From Tardiphaga sp. vice304 (lineage in GTDB: Bacteria > Pseudomonadota > Alphaproteobacteria > Rhizobiales > Xanthobacteraceae): a stretch of DNA of 64,000 nt. The position numbers and the translations under genes are program-made. The stretch is from the NCBI RefSeq assembly GCF_007018905.1, contig NZ_CP041402.1, positions 1,724,001 through 1,788,000 of the forward strand, in the 5' to 3' direction. Under the pieces are notes generated by a model. It saw only the letters and a list, made by a program, of their open reading frames with translations. It was not told the origin of the DNA and did no database searches. Positions 1 through 7,874 of the stretch are shown here, piece by piece. Each line of letters opens with the position of its first letter. Within the stretch, counting starts at the first letter, position 1.

Positions 1-796
1 CGATACGACGGATGCCGAGTGGTTTGTGATGGAGCCGCTTCTGCCGCCTGCTTCGGCGCTCGGTCGCCCGCGTGCGACAGATATGCGAACGGTGATGGAT
101 GCGATCCTGTATATTGCGTCGACCGGCTGCCAATGGCGGCAGTTGCCCAAGGATTTCCCGCCCTACTCGACGGTGCAGGGCTATTTCTACGCGTGGTCGC
201 GCGGCGGACTGTTTGCGTCGCTGAACTACACGCTCGTGATGGCCTCGCGCGAGGCGGCTGGCCGAGAGGCGAGCCCAACGGCCGGAGTGATTGACAGCCA
301 GTCGGTGAAAACCACGGAAAGCGGCGGCCCCCGGGGCTATGATGCAGGTAAGAAAATCAAGGGCCGCAAGCGCCACATCGTCACCGACACGCAAGGAAAC
401 TTGGTCGGGCTGGTCGTGCACGAAGCCAGCATTCAGGACCGTGATGGTGCCCCGTGCGTTCTTGCTTCGATACGTTATCGCTATCCGTGGCTGCGCCATA
501 TTTTTGCCGATGGTGGCTATGCCGGAGATAAGCTGCGTCAAGCTTTGAAGCGCATCGGCAATTGGACGATAGAAATCATAAAACGATCCGACAGGGAGCA
601 GGGCTTCGAAATCCTACCGCGCCGATGGGTCGTCGAACGAACGTTCGGATGGCTCGGTCGCTGCCGCAGATTGGCAAAGGACTTCGAGACCACAATCGCC
701 AGCGCCGTTGCCTGGGCGTTCGTCGCTCACATTCGCGTCCTTATAAGACGGCTTGCAAAAGCCTGAAATCAAACGAATTCATTATGAGTCAGACTC
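1..796 (+). mobile_element. IS5-family insertion sequence, left end outside window
   Basis: The element holds one transposase gene that enters from the left edge. Its right terminus is taken at 786-796, GAGTCAGACTC, a near-palindrome of the kind seen at IS5-family ends. From 797 the sequence matches the second IS1182-family copy (around 6052 onward), so the junction is well placed. The TCA at 797-799 fits a 3-bp TNA target, but the left copy of the target lies outside the window. Confidence 0.8.
2..766 (+). CDS. IS5-family transposase (5'-partial)
   Basis: DDE transposase that cuts and pastes its own element. The frame is already open at base 2 (residues DTTDAEWFVMEPLLPP), so the true start lies just outside the window and only a few residues are missing. 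Candidate catalytic acids are the Asp of GVIDSQSVKTTE, the Asp of FADGGYAGDKL and the Glu of RWVVERTFGWLGR. The GRKRHIVTDTQG segment is typical of this family in Rhizobiales. The reading frame is otherwise complete, and the element has inserted into an IS1182-family transposase gene immediately downstream. Confidence 0.9.
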   Translation, partial: DTTDAEWFVMEPLLPPASALGRPRATDMRTVMDAILYIASTGCQWRQLPKDFPPYSTVQGYFYAWSRGGLFASLNYTLVMASREAAGREASPTAGVIDSQSVKTTESGGPRGYDAGKKIKGRKRHIVTDTQGNLVGLVVHEASIQDRDGAPCVLASIRYRYPWLRHIFADGGYAGDKLRQALKRIGNWTIEIIKRSDREQGFEILPRRWVVERTFGWLGRCRRLAKDFETTIASAVAWAFVAHIRVLIRRLAKA

Positions 797-1254
797 TCAG
801 ACATACAGCGACGAACGACAGTCTCGAACAGCTTGCGCAGCAAGTCGCAATCGCGGAAGCGACCATGCCTGTTCTTGGAGAAAGTCGAATGATCCGGCAC
901 TTCGCCATCGAGGCCGAGCCGGCAGAACCAGCGATAAGCGAGGTTTAGGTGAACCTCTTCACACAACCGCCGCTCGGAACGAATGCCATAGCAGTAGCCG
1001 ACCAGCAGCATCCGCACGAGCAGTTCAGGATCGATCGAAGGCCGGCCTGTCGAGCTGTAGAAAGGCGCCAACTCGCTCCGAATACCCGACAGATCGACGA
1101 AGCGGTCGATAGACCTCAGAAGATGAGAGGCCGGCACATGCCGCTCAAGCGAGAACTCGTAGAACAGAGCCGCCTGATCAATCTGCTGGGGACCCATCAT
1201 CGATTCAGCCTCCGTCAATACCGTTAGTGAATCAGCGATCGCGTTCGGCTTCAA
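797..1254 (-). pseudogene. IS1182-family transposase, N-terminal fragment
   Basis: Encodes about the first 152 residues of the transposase, matching the complete copy at 5092-6507 residue for residue up to RRCMSE. After that the frame runs into IS5 sequence and stops within about nine codons. What remains is the N-terminal DUF772-type region (EVPDHSTFSKNR motif); the catalytic DDE part is missing, so the product cannot be an active transposase. Start taken at the ATG used by the complete copy. Confidence 0.9.
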
Positions 1255-1289
1255 CCAGGGTTTTTCAACACAATCGGCGCAAAGCGGTC
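797..1289 (-). mobile_element. truncated IS1182-family element (left copy)
   Basis: Near-identical over its whole length to one end of the complete copy at 5002-6542 and in the same orientation. It keeps the inverted-repeat core at 1261-1275 (TTTTTCAACACAATC) and is cut at 797 by the IS5-family element. About 490 bp of a roughly 1.5-kb element remain here; the rest, if present, would lie left of the window. Confidence 0.85.
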
Positions 1290-1435
1290 AATGGAACTGC
1301 ATCTTTCTGTTGCCAAGGCAACTATTCTGTGAGAACTTTTCCAATGAGTGCAGAGCGATTAATCGCCGCGCCTGAGGGAGAGAAACGATGGTGGACCACG
1401 CCTGTGGTGCAGCAATCGCACGTGCGCGCGAACTT

Positions 1436-1963
1436 CTATTCGGAGGGCTCGCTGACGGCGTCGAGATTGCGGTGAATGCGGCGCAACAGGTCGATCAGCA
1501 CTTCACGCTCCCGTTCGTCGAGGCAGGACAACAGCTTCCGTTCGCGTTCCAGCGCAGCGCCGATCACGGTGTCATGCTTGTCGCGCCCCTTCGCCGTCAA
1601 CGCGATCGAATGGCTGCGGCCATCCAATCGATCGGTTTCGATCTTGATCAATCCACGTCCCTGCAGCGCTGCAAGCGTGCGGCTGACCGGGCCCTTGTCG
1701 AAGCCGATGACGTGGCAAATGCGCGACGCCGGGATGCCGGGCTCGATCGCCAGCAGCGACATGATCCGCCACTCGGTGACATTGACGCCGAAACGCTTTT
1801 GGTAAAACGCCGTCGCGCTGCGCGACAGCTTATTGGCAATGAATGTCACGAAGGCCGGGACGTAGCGCTCGAGATCCAGCAATTGTCGGGCATGCTCCGC
1901 AGCAGCCCCGGTTTTGGCGGACTTCCGGCCGGCCTTGCTCGTCCCGTTCATGCCCATGCCCAT
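1436..1963 (-). CDS. MarR-family transcriptional regulator
   Basis: 175 residues from the ATG at 1963 (MGMGMNGTSK); a longer frame to 2107 would run into the divergent P450 gene and adds sequence that does not look like protein. It has a winged helix-turn-helix: FGVNVTEWRIMSLLA, then the recognition region ICHVIGFDKGPVSRTLAALQ and the wing KIETDRLDGRSHSIALT. MarR proteins usually bind palindromes between themselves and a divergent gene and respond to aromatic ligands. Its position head-to-head with the P450 suggests it controls that operon. An 8-bp palindrome, GCAATTGC at 2039-2046, lies in the shared spacer and is a weak operator candidate. The ligand cannot be told from sequence. Confidence 0.85.
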   Translation of the reverse strand: MGMGMNGTSKAGRKSAKTGAAAEHARQLLDLERYVPAFVTFIANKLSRSATAFYQKRFGVNVTEWRIMSLLAIEPGIPASRICHVIGFDKGPVSRTLAALQGRGLIKIETDRLDGRSHSIALTAKGRDKHDTVIGAALERERKLLSCLDEREREVLIDLLRRIHRNLDAVSEPSE

Positions 1964-2069
1964 GCAATCCGACTCTCTCTGCCGCCAGGCCGGTGCGGCC
2001 GGCCGGGTCACTACGCCCAGACGTAAAGACAACCAGCCGCAATTGCCAAGAAGAAAAGCAGGAGCTTTC

Positions 2070-3338
2070 ATGGTCGCAACAGATGCTTCACCCTCCGCCG
2101 TCAACACCGCGATCCTGGCGTTTGGCAGCAGCCCGCAGGGGGCCGGCTCGACACCATCGATTCCCCATTCGGATATCGATCCGTTCGCGATGGATTTCTT
2201 TGTCGATCCGCATCCGACGCATGAAGTGTTGCGCGAGGCAGGGCCTGTGGTTTACCTCGACAAATGGAACGTGTTTGCGGTGGCGCGCTACGCCGAAGTC
2301 CATGCCGTGCTCAACGATCCGCAAACGTTCTGCTCCAGTCGGGGCGCCGGGCTCAGCGACTTTGCCAAGGAAAAGCCGTGGCGGCCACCGAGCCTGATCC
2401 TCGAAGCCGATCCGCCGGAACATACACGGACCCGAGCGGTGCTGAGCAAGGTGTTGTCGCCGGCGGTGATGAAGCAGTTGCGCGACGGCTTTGCCGCAGC
2501 CGCAGATGCAAAGGTCGATGAACTGCTGCAAAAAGGCAGCTTCGACGCCATCAGCGATCTCGCCGAGGCCTATCCGCTGTCGGTATTTCCCGATGCAATG
2601 GGGTTGCAACAGGAGGGACGCGAGCACCTGCTGCCCTATGCCGGCCTGGTGTTCAACGCCTTCGGCCCGCCGAACGAATTGCGCGAAGCCGCGATCGCGC
2701 GCTCGGCGCCGCATCAGGCTTACGTGCTGGAGCAGTGCCAGCGCGACAATCTCGCGCCCGGCGGATTCGGCGCCTGCATCCACGCCCGTGTCGATAGCGG
2801 CGACATCACAGCGGCCGAAGCGCCGCTGCTGGTACGCTCGCTTCTGTCGGCCGGGCTCGATACCACGGTGAACGGCATCGGCGCAGCGGTCTATTGCCTG
2901 GCGCGATATCCGCAGGAATTTGCCCGGCTGCGCGCCGATCTGTCGCTGGCCCGCAACGCTTTCGAGGAAGCCGTGCGCTATGAGAGCCCGGTGCAGACCT
3001 TCTTCCGCACCACGACGCGGGAGGTCGAGATCAGCGGCTATCATGTCGGCGAAGGCGAGAAGGTCCTGATGTTCCTGGCGGCCGCCAACCGCGATCCGCG
3101 GCGCTGGGCTGAGCCTGATCGCTACGATATCACGCGCAAGACTTCCAGCCATGTCGGCTTCGGATCCGGCATCCATATGTGCGTTGGCCAACTGGTGGCC
3201 CGGCTTGAGGGCGAAGTGATGCTTTCCGCACTGGCACGCAAGGTTGCGGCGATCGAGATTATCGGGGAGCCGACGCGCCGCTTCAACAACACGCTGCGGG
3301 GGCTGGAAAGCCTGCCGGTCAAGCTCACCGCCGCCTGA
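2070..3338 (+). CDS. cytochrome P450, CYP199A-like
   Basis: Soluble bacterial P450 of 422 residues. Start chosen at ATG 2070, behind AGGAG at 2060-2064. Visible landmarks are the I-helix oxygen-binding AGLDTT at residues 261-266, the ExxR pair in EEAVRYESPVQ, and the haem-ligand loop FGSGIHMCVG with Cys371. From memory the sequence is very close to the CYP199A proteins of Rhodopseudomonas palustris, which oxidise para-substituted benzoates (for example demethylating 4-methoxybenzoate); substrate assignment here rests on that similarity. It lies 9 bp upstream of a [2Fe-2S] ferredoxin, the expected redox partner. No ferredoxin reductase lies nearby, so that partner must be encoded elsewhere. 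Confidence 0.93.
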   Translation: MVATDASPSAVNTAILAFGSSPQGAGSTPSIPHSDIDPFAMDFFVDPHPTHEVLREAGPVVYLDKWNVFAVARYAEVHAVLNDPQTFCSSRGAGLSDFAKEKPWRPPSLILEADPPEHTRTRAVLSKVLSPAVMKQLRDGFAAAADAKVDELLQKGSFDAISDLAEAYPLSVFPDAMGLQQEGREHLLPYAGLVFNAFGPPNELREAAIARSAPHQAYVLEQCQRDNLAPGGFGACIHARVDSGDITAAEAPLLVRSLLSAGLDTTVNGIGAAVYCLARYPQEFARLRADLSLARNAFEEAVRYESPVQTFFRTTTREVEISGYHVGEGEKVLMFLAAANRDPRRWAEPDRYDITRKTSSHVGFGSGIHMCVGQLVARLEGEVMLSALARKVAAIEIIGEPTRRFNNTLRGLESLPVKLTAA

Positions 3339-3347
3339 GGAGATTCC

Positions 3348-3671
3348 ATGCCAAGTGTCACCTATATCCATTCCGACGGCCGCTCCGAGACCGTCGATGC
3401 CCGCGATGGCGACAGCGCGATGATCACGGCGATGCAGAGCGGCGTCGACGGCATCGTCGGCGAGTGCGGCGGCGGGCTGGTCTGCGCCACCTGTCACGTC
3501 TATGTCGACGATTCCTGGATGGAGCGGGTCGGAACCGCCGCGGCCGACGAAGACGAGATGCTGGAAGGCGTGGCGGCCGAGCGGAGCCCGAACAGCCGGC
3601 TGTCGTGCCAGATAAAAATGAGCGATGCGCTCGATGGCCTCGTGCTGCGATTGCCGGACCGGCAATTCTAG
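3348..3671 (+). CDS. [2Fe-2S] ferredoxin, putidaredoxin/adrenodoxin type
   Basis: 107 residues. Four cluster ligands are visible: Cys40, Cys46, Cys49 (GECGGGLVCATCHVY) and Cys87 (RLSCQI), the vertebrate/adrenodoxin-type spacing C-x5-C-x2-C. This class carries electrons one at a time from an NAD(P)H-dependent reductase to a class I P450. Spacing of 9 bp after the P450 stop, with GAGGAG just before the ATG, indicates one transcript. It corresponds in place to the palustrisredoxin next to CYP199A2, so pairing with this P450 is very likely. Confidence 0.93.
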   Translation: MPSVTYIHSDGRSETVDARDGDSAMITAMQSGVDGIVGECGGGLVCATCHVYVDDSWMERVGTAAADEDEMLEGVAAERSPNSRLSCQIKMSDALDGLVLRLPDRQF

Positions 3672-3730
3672 TTCTTAGAACGACGCGCCCGGCAACGTCC
3701 GGACCCGCGAAACAACAGGGAGGGAATAAG

Positions 3731-4945
3731 ATGAAGAACGTGAAGACAGTTCTGGCGGCGGCGGCATCGTGCCTGATGGCCAGCGCCGCGCAGGCGCAGA
3801 TTTCCGACGATGTCGTGCGCGTCGGCGTGCTCAACGACATTTCCGGCGTATTCCAAGACACCAATGGCATGGGCTCGGTGGAAGCTGCGCGGATGGCCGC
3901 GGAGGATTTCAACGGCGGCGGCAAAAACATCAGGGTCGAGATCGTCTACGCCGACCACCAGAACAAGGCCGATGTCGGCTCCGGCATTGCGCGCAAATGG
4001 CTCGATGTTGAGAAGGTCGATGCCATCGTCGACGTGCCGAATTCATCGGTCGGGCTGGCGATCAACAACATCGCGCGCAACACCAAGATGACCTTCCTGG
4101 CGTCATCCACCGCCACCTCCGACCTGACCGGCAAGGATTGTTCGCCGAACACCATCCAGTGGGTCAACGACGCCTGGGCCACCGGCAACACCACGGCTGC
4201 GGCGATGATGCAGCGTGGCGGTGACGACTGGTACTTCCTCACGGTCAATTACGCGCTCGGACAGGGCATCGAGGCCGAGGCCAGCAACTACATCACCAAG
4301 AATGGCGGCAAGGTGCTTGGCTCCTCGAAGCACCCGCTCGGCACCTCGGATTTCGCTTCGCTGCTGCTGCAGGCGCAGGGCTCCAAGGCCAAGGTCATTG
4401 GCCTCGCCAATGCCGGCGCCGACACCATCAACGCGGTCAAGCAGGCCGGCGAATTCGGCATGCAGGACGGCCCTCAGAAACTGGTGGCGTTCCTGATCTT
4501 CATCAACGACGTCCACGGCATGGGACTCAAGGCCGCACAGGGACTGCTGCTGACCGAGTCATTCTACTGGGATCTCGACGACGACACCCGCGCCTTCGCC
4601 AAGCGTTTCGCGCAGCGCCCCGGTATGAACGGAAAGATGCCGAGCGGCAACCAGGCTGGCGTTTACGCATCGACGCTGGCCTATCTGAATGCGGTAGTGG
4701 CCAAGGGCAGCGACGATGCCGGTGTGGTCGTGCCGCAGATGAAGACGTTCAAAGGCAAGGACAAATTGTTTGGAGACATCACAATCCGCGCTGACGGCCG
4801 CGTCACCCATCCGATCTATCTGTTCGAGATAAAGAAGCCTTCAGAATCAAAATACCCTTACGATTATTACAAGCTGCTTTCAACGGTGCCCGCTGAGAAG
4901 GCCTTCCGTCCGATTGAGCAGGGCGGCTGCTCGCTGGTAAAATAG
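3731..4945 (+). CDS. periplasmic ABC-transporter binding protein, branched-chain amino acid family (orphan)
   Basis: 404 residues from ATG 3731, behind a strong GGGAGGGA at about 3719. A clear signal peptide (MKNVKTVLAAAASCLMASAA, cleaved near AQA) sends it to the periplasm. The mature part is a LivJ-type type I binding protein: VRVGVLNDISGVFQDTNG at the start and a GGGKNIRVEIVYADHQNKAD segment. Relatives in Rhodopseudomonas often bind aromatic acids. It follows the P450 and ferredoxin genes, so it may capture the P450 substrate. No permease or ATPase gene is adjacent, so it must borrow membrane components or act as a sensor; ligand unknown. Confidence 0.85.
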   Translation: MKNVKTVLAAAASCLMASAAQAQISDDVVRVGVLNDISGVFQDTNGMGSVEAARMAAEDFNGGGKNIRVEIVYADHQNKADVGSGIARKWLDVEKVDAIVDVPNSSVGLAINNIARNTKMTFLASSTATSDLTGKDCSPNTIQWVNDAWATGNTTAAAMMQRGGDDWYFLTVNYALGQGIEAEASNYITKNGGKVLGSSKHPLGTSDFASLLLQAQGSKAKVIGLANAGADTINAVKQAGEFGMQDGPQKLVAFLIFINDVHGMGLKAAQGLLLTESFYWDLDDDTRAFAKRFAQRPGMNGKMPSGNQAGVYASTLAYLNAVVAKGSDDAGVVVPQMKTFKGKDKLFGDITIRADGRVTHPIYLFEIKKPSESKYPYDYYKLLSTVPAEKAFRPIEQGGCSLVK

Positions 4946-4956
4946 GGCTGGAGGAA

Positions 4957-4978
4957 CCGGGCGCTGGAGGGCGCCCGG
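4957..4978 (+). terminator. hairpin after the P450 operon
   Basis: Perfect 8-bp stem CCGGGCGC / GCGCCCGG with a 6-nt loop, 11 bp after the binding-protein stop. There is no following T-run, so it may be a weak or Rho-assisted terminator. Confidence 0.5.
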
Positions 4979-5001
4979 CATACCAAGTCGCGGGCAGTGG
5001 C

Positions 5002-6542
5002 GGCCGCTCTTGGCGGATTTTGTTGAAAAAGTCGCCGTCGCAACTGTTCGCGACGTTTCTGTGAGCAAGGCGCGCGTCAGTTCGTCTCGGCTTAGGCAGG
5101 CATTGGGGCGGGCGACGGGACCAGCTTTGCCAGTCTTCGGAGGTTCTGGGCGGTAGCGGCGAGCAGGAACTCGTCGTGAGCGCCGTAAGGTCCTCTCAGC
5201 CGGAGCCGGTCGAGGCGCAGAATGCGCTTCAGGTGCGCGAACAGCATCTCGATCTTCTTGCGCTCACGTCGCGACGTCACATAGGCCTCGGTCCTGGCGA
5301 TGCCGCGCGCCACATCTCTTGCGCTCTCGTAGACGGAACGCGGCACCTTCCGGGAAGGCATCTTCGGACAGCACCGTGGCTTGAGCTTGCAGATATCGCA
5401 GTCATACTTGCTCGCACGATAGAGAAGTGTCGCTCCGTCATTGACCAAGGTCCCGGTAGAAGCCAGCACTTTGCCTGCCGGGCAGCGATAGATGTCGGTC
5501 TCTGCATCGTAGGCGAAGTCGTCCCGCGCGAACGTCCCATCGTTACGGGCTGACTTGTCAAACACCGGAATGTGCGGCTCGATAGCGCGCTCGTCGACCA
5601 GCCAACCCAGCATCTCGGCTGATCCATAAGCGCTATCGGCAGCCAGACGCTCGGGGCGCAGTCCGAGGCGTTCTTCCGTGCGGTCGATCATCGTGCGTGC
5701 TGCGCCGACCTCGGCTTGTCGGATCGCGCGGGTCGCTTCGACGTCGACGATAATCGCAACCTTCAGATCGATTAGGTAGTTGTCGGCATAGGCGAAGAAG
5801 GCATGGCCCTTGTGAGCGCCGGTCCATTGCGCGGCCGGATCCGATCTTGAGACGAACTTCGGCACCGTCTCACTTGCTGTGCCCCAGGCCGCTTCATCAA
5901 GCGTTTCGAGATATTCCCTGACCGACCGGCGGGTTCTGGCAAGGCCCTCCCAGTCCTGCTGATCGGCGCTCGCAGCCGAGCGTTGCTTGTTGGCGTCGGC
6001 GGCGATCAGACTGGCGTCGACCGCAAAGGCGGTACCGTCGACCAATCCCTCAGACATACAGCGACGAACGACAGTCTCGAACAGCTTGCGCAGCAAGTCG
6101 CAATCGCGGAAGCGACCATGCCTGTTCTTGGAGAAAGTCGAATGATCCGGCACTTCGCCATCGAGGCCGAGCCGGCAGAACCAGCGATAAGCGAGGTTTA
6201 GGTGAACCTCTTCACACAACCGCCGCTCGGAACGAATGCCATAGCAGTAGCCGACCAGCAGCATCCGCACGAGCAGTTCAGGATCGATCGAAGGCCGGCC
6301 TGTCGAGCTGTAGAAAGGCGCCAACTCGCTCCGAATACCCGACAGATCGACGAAGCGGTCGATAGACCTCAGAAGATGAGAGGCCGGCACATGCCGCTCA
6401 AGCGAGAACTCGTAGAACAGAGCCGCCTGATCAATCTGCTGGGGACCCATCATCGATTCAGCCTCCGTCAATACCGTTAGTGAATCAGCGATCGCGTTCG
6501 GCTTCAACCAGGGTTTTTCAACACAATCGGCGCGAAGTGGCC
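5002..6542 (-). mobile_element. IS1182-family insertion sequence (complete copy)
   Basis: About 1.54 kb with one transposase gene. The terminal inverted-repeat core is GATTTTGTTGAAAAA at 5016-5030 against the complement of 6514-6528. Similarity continues outward on both sides (GGCCGCT at 5002-5008 against the complement of AGTGGCC at 6536-6542), so the outer edges are placed there with a few bases of uncertainty. Hairpins sit close to both ends (4957-4978 and 6539-6563). No convincing target duplication could be fixed. Confidence 0.85.
5092..6507 (-). CDS. IS1182-family transposase
   Basis: 471 residues, full length. The N-terminal DUF772-like region (about residues 40-140) contains RPSIDPELLVRMLLVGYCYG and VPDHSTFSKNRHGRF. 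The DDE nuclease follows: Asp in VDGTAFAVDASLIAAD, Asp in LAADSAYGSAEML and Glu in RKKIEMLFAHLKR. A cysteine-rich insertion (YDCDICKLKPRCCPK) lies before the last acid, as in DDE_Tnp_1_6 proteins. No frameshift is seen, so the copy may be active and may act on both IS1182 ends in the window. Confidence 0.93.
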   Translation of the reverse strand: MKPNAIADSLTVLTEAESMMGPQQIDQAALFYEFSLERHVPASHLLRSIDRFVDLSGIRSELAPFYSSTGRPSIDPELLVRMLLVGYCYGIRSERRLCEEVHLNLAYRWFCRLGLDGEVPDHSTFSKNRHGRFRDCDLLRKLFETVVRRCMSEGLVDGTAFAVDASLIAADANKQRSAASADQQDWEGLARTRRSVREYLETLDEAAWGTASETVPKFVSRSDPAAQWTGAHKGHAFFAYADNYLIDLKVAIIVDVEATRAIRQAEVGAARTMIDRTEERLGLRPERLAADSAYGSAEMLGWLVDERAIEPHIPVFDKSARNDGTFARDDFAYDAETDIYRCPAGKVLASTGTLVNDGATLLYRASKYDCDICKLKPRCCPKMPSRKVPRSVYESARDVARGIARTEAYVTSRRERKKIEMLFAHLKRILRLDRLRLRGPYGAHDEFLLAATAQNLRRLAKLVPSPAPMPA

Positions 6543-6568
6543 ACCGGCGTGGGGCCGGTGGCCATGGT

Positions 6569-7192
6569 CTAGAGCTCGATCTGTTCTGCCATGCTTAGAG
6601 CGTCGTCTACCTCGATGCCTAAATATCGAACCGTGCTCTCCAACTTCGTGTGACCGAGCAGGAGTTGAACCGCTCGTAGGTTACCGGTCTTTCGGTAGAG
6701 GTGGGCTGCCTTGGTCCGACGCATCGTGTGCGTGCCATACAATTTCGTGTCTAGGCCTATGCTTTCCACCCACCTGTGCACCAGTCGAGCATATTGGCGG
6801 GTAGATATGTGGAGACTTGCATGAAGGCGACTTGGAAAGAGAAATCGCGTGCCCTTAGCTCGGAGCATCGGCAGGCAGGCTTCAATGGAATTTCTTGATT
6901 GCTCCGTGATTTCGAATTGCACTGGTCGCCCTGTCTTCTTTTGAACGATCGTCGCTCGGTTTCGTACTTTAGCTCCCGAGAAAATGTCGTCCAGACGCAG
7001 CTTGACGAGGTCGCAAGCTCGAAGTTTGCTGTCGATCGCCAGGTTGAAGATTGCAAGATCGCGCTTCGATCCTGCGAGTTCTAGGCGAACGCGGATGGAC
7101 CAGACGTGTTTTGGCTCGAGCGGCTTCTTCTGACCGACAAGCAATCCCTTGTTCCAAGATTGCTGCGTTTTAGCGGTAAGACGTGCAGACAT
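6569..7192 (-). CDS. short tyrosine recombinase (integrase catalytic domain only)
   Basis: 207 residues from ATG 7192, which has GGAGG just upstream; a longer frame to 7396 lacks such a signal. The catalytic set of tyrosine recombinases is visible: Arg in SKLRACDLVKL, the HTMRR box (His and Arg), and LGHTKLESTVRYLGI with His and the nucleophilic Tyr. The N-terminal arm-binding and most of the core-binding region of a normal 330-400 residue integrase is missing. It may be an active minimal recombinase or a remnant of a mobile element. Its neighbours are an IS and a relaxase-like gene, which fits an old integrative element. Confidence 0.85.
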   Translation of the reverse strand: MSARLTAKTQQSWNKGLLVGQKKPLEPKHVWSIRVRLELAGSKRDLAIFNLAIDSKLRACDLVKLRLDDIFSGAKVRNRATIVQKKTGRPVQFEITEQSRNSIEACLPMLRAKGTRFLFPSRLHASLHISTRQYARLVHRWVESIGLDTKLYGTHTMRRTKAAHLYRKTGNLRAVQLLLGHTKLESTVRYLGIEVDDALSMAEQIEL

Positions 7193-7874
7193 GAGGAGGC
7201 CTCCGCCGTCCCGCCCACCGCATCGCTCACCGCGAGCAAGCCAATCTATTCTGACTTTCTGGTTTAGTCCGATCGAACAGATTTCTGGCTGGCCGCCTAT
7301 GGCGCAGAGCGGACAATGGGTGGATCGCTCATTCCGATGTGAGCAATCCGTCGGCGAGAACAGAGCAGCTCTTGGCAATCTCGCTGGCGTCCGCACATTG
7401 GCATCGCCAAGTCCTTCAAAACGAATTCAGATGCTGCGATCCGGTCAGCGCCATTGGCCATCGGCGCCCTGCACATCACCCATCCAATTCACTTTCAGCC
7501 GGTCGACACAATTTCTTGGCGCAGGTGATGCATAAGGTAGCGCGGGCATATGGGAAGTCCACTTTATCAAGTTAGATTGCGAGGCACGCGGCGAGCCGGA
7601 AGACGGAGCTCATCTGAGTTTGGTGTAGAAGAGGGTATCGAGGCGGAGTTTTACGAATGGTCGGGGCGCCTCGGCGTCGCCGTGCTGAGCCGATCATCAT
7701 CGGAAAAGCAATCGAACAAGGTTTCGCTTCGGCCGGGAGAGGTGCAACGACCGAGTGCAATACGATTGTGGTTTGCGGCATACAGGAAATGCCGTGATTA
7801 GATACCGATGGCATTAAATCTCCGTGGCGCCTGGAATTTAGGCTGCGCCTAGCACGATGAGGCGTGGGTCAGAA
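7193..7874. other. gene-free stretch between integrase and relaxase genes
   Basis: No frame with a convincing start, ribosome site or recognisable family was found on either strand; short open frames here do not look like protein. The integrase promoter should lie near its right-hand boundary at 7193-7300. Confidence 0.5.

Noticed and set aside
2088..3665. 525-codon minus-strand open frame opposite the P450 and ferredoxin
   Set aside because: Shadow of GC-rich codon use: the plus strand encodes unmistakable P450 and ferredoxin motifs, and the antisense product has no recognisable family.
5012..6532. GGCG as a 4-bp target duplication of the IS1182-family copy
   Set aside because: The truncated copy has the same bases in that position, and similarity between the two ends extends further outward, so these bases probably belong to the element.
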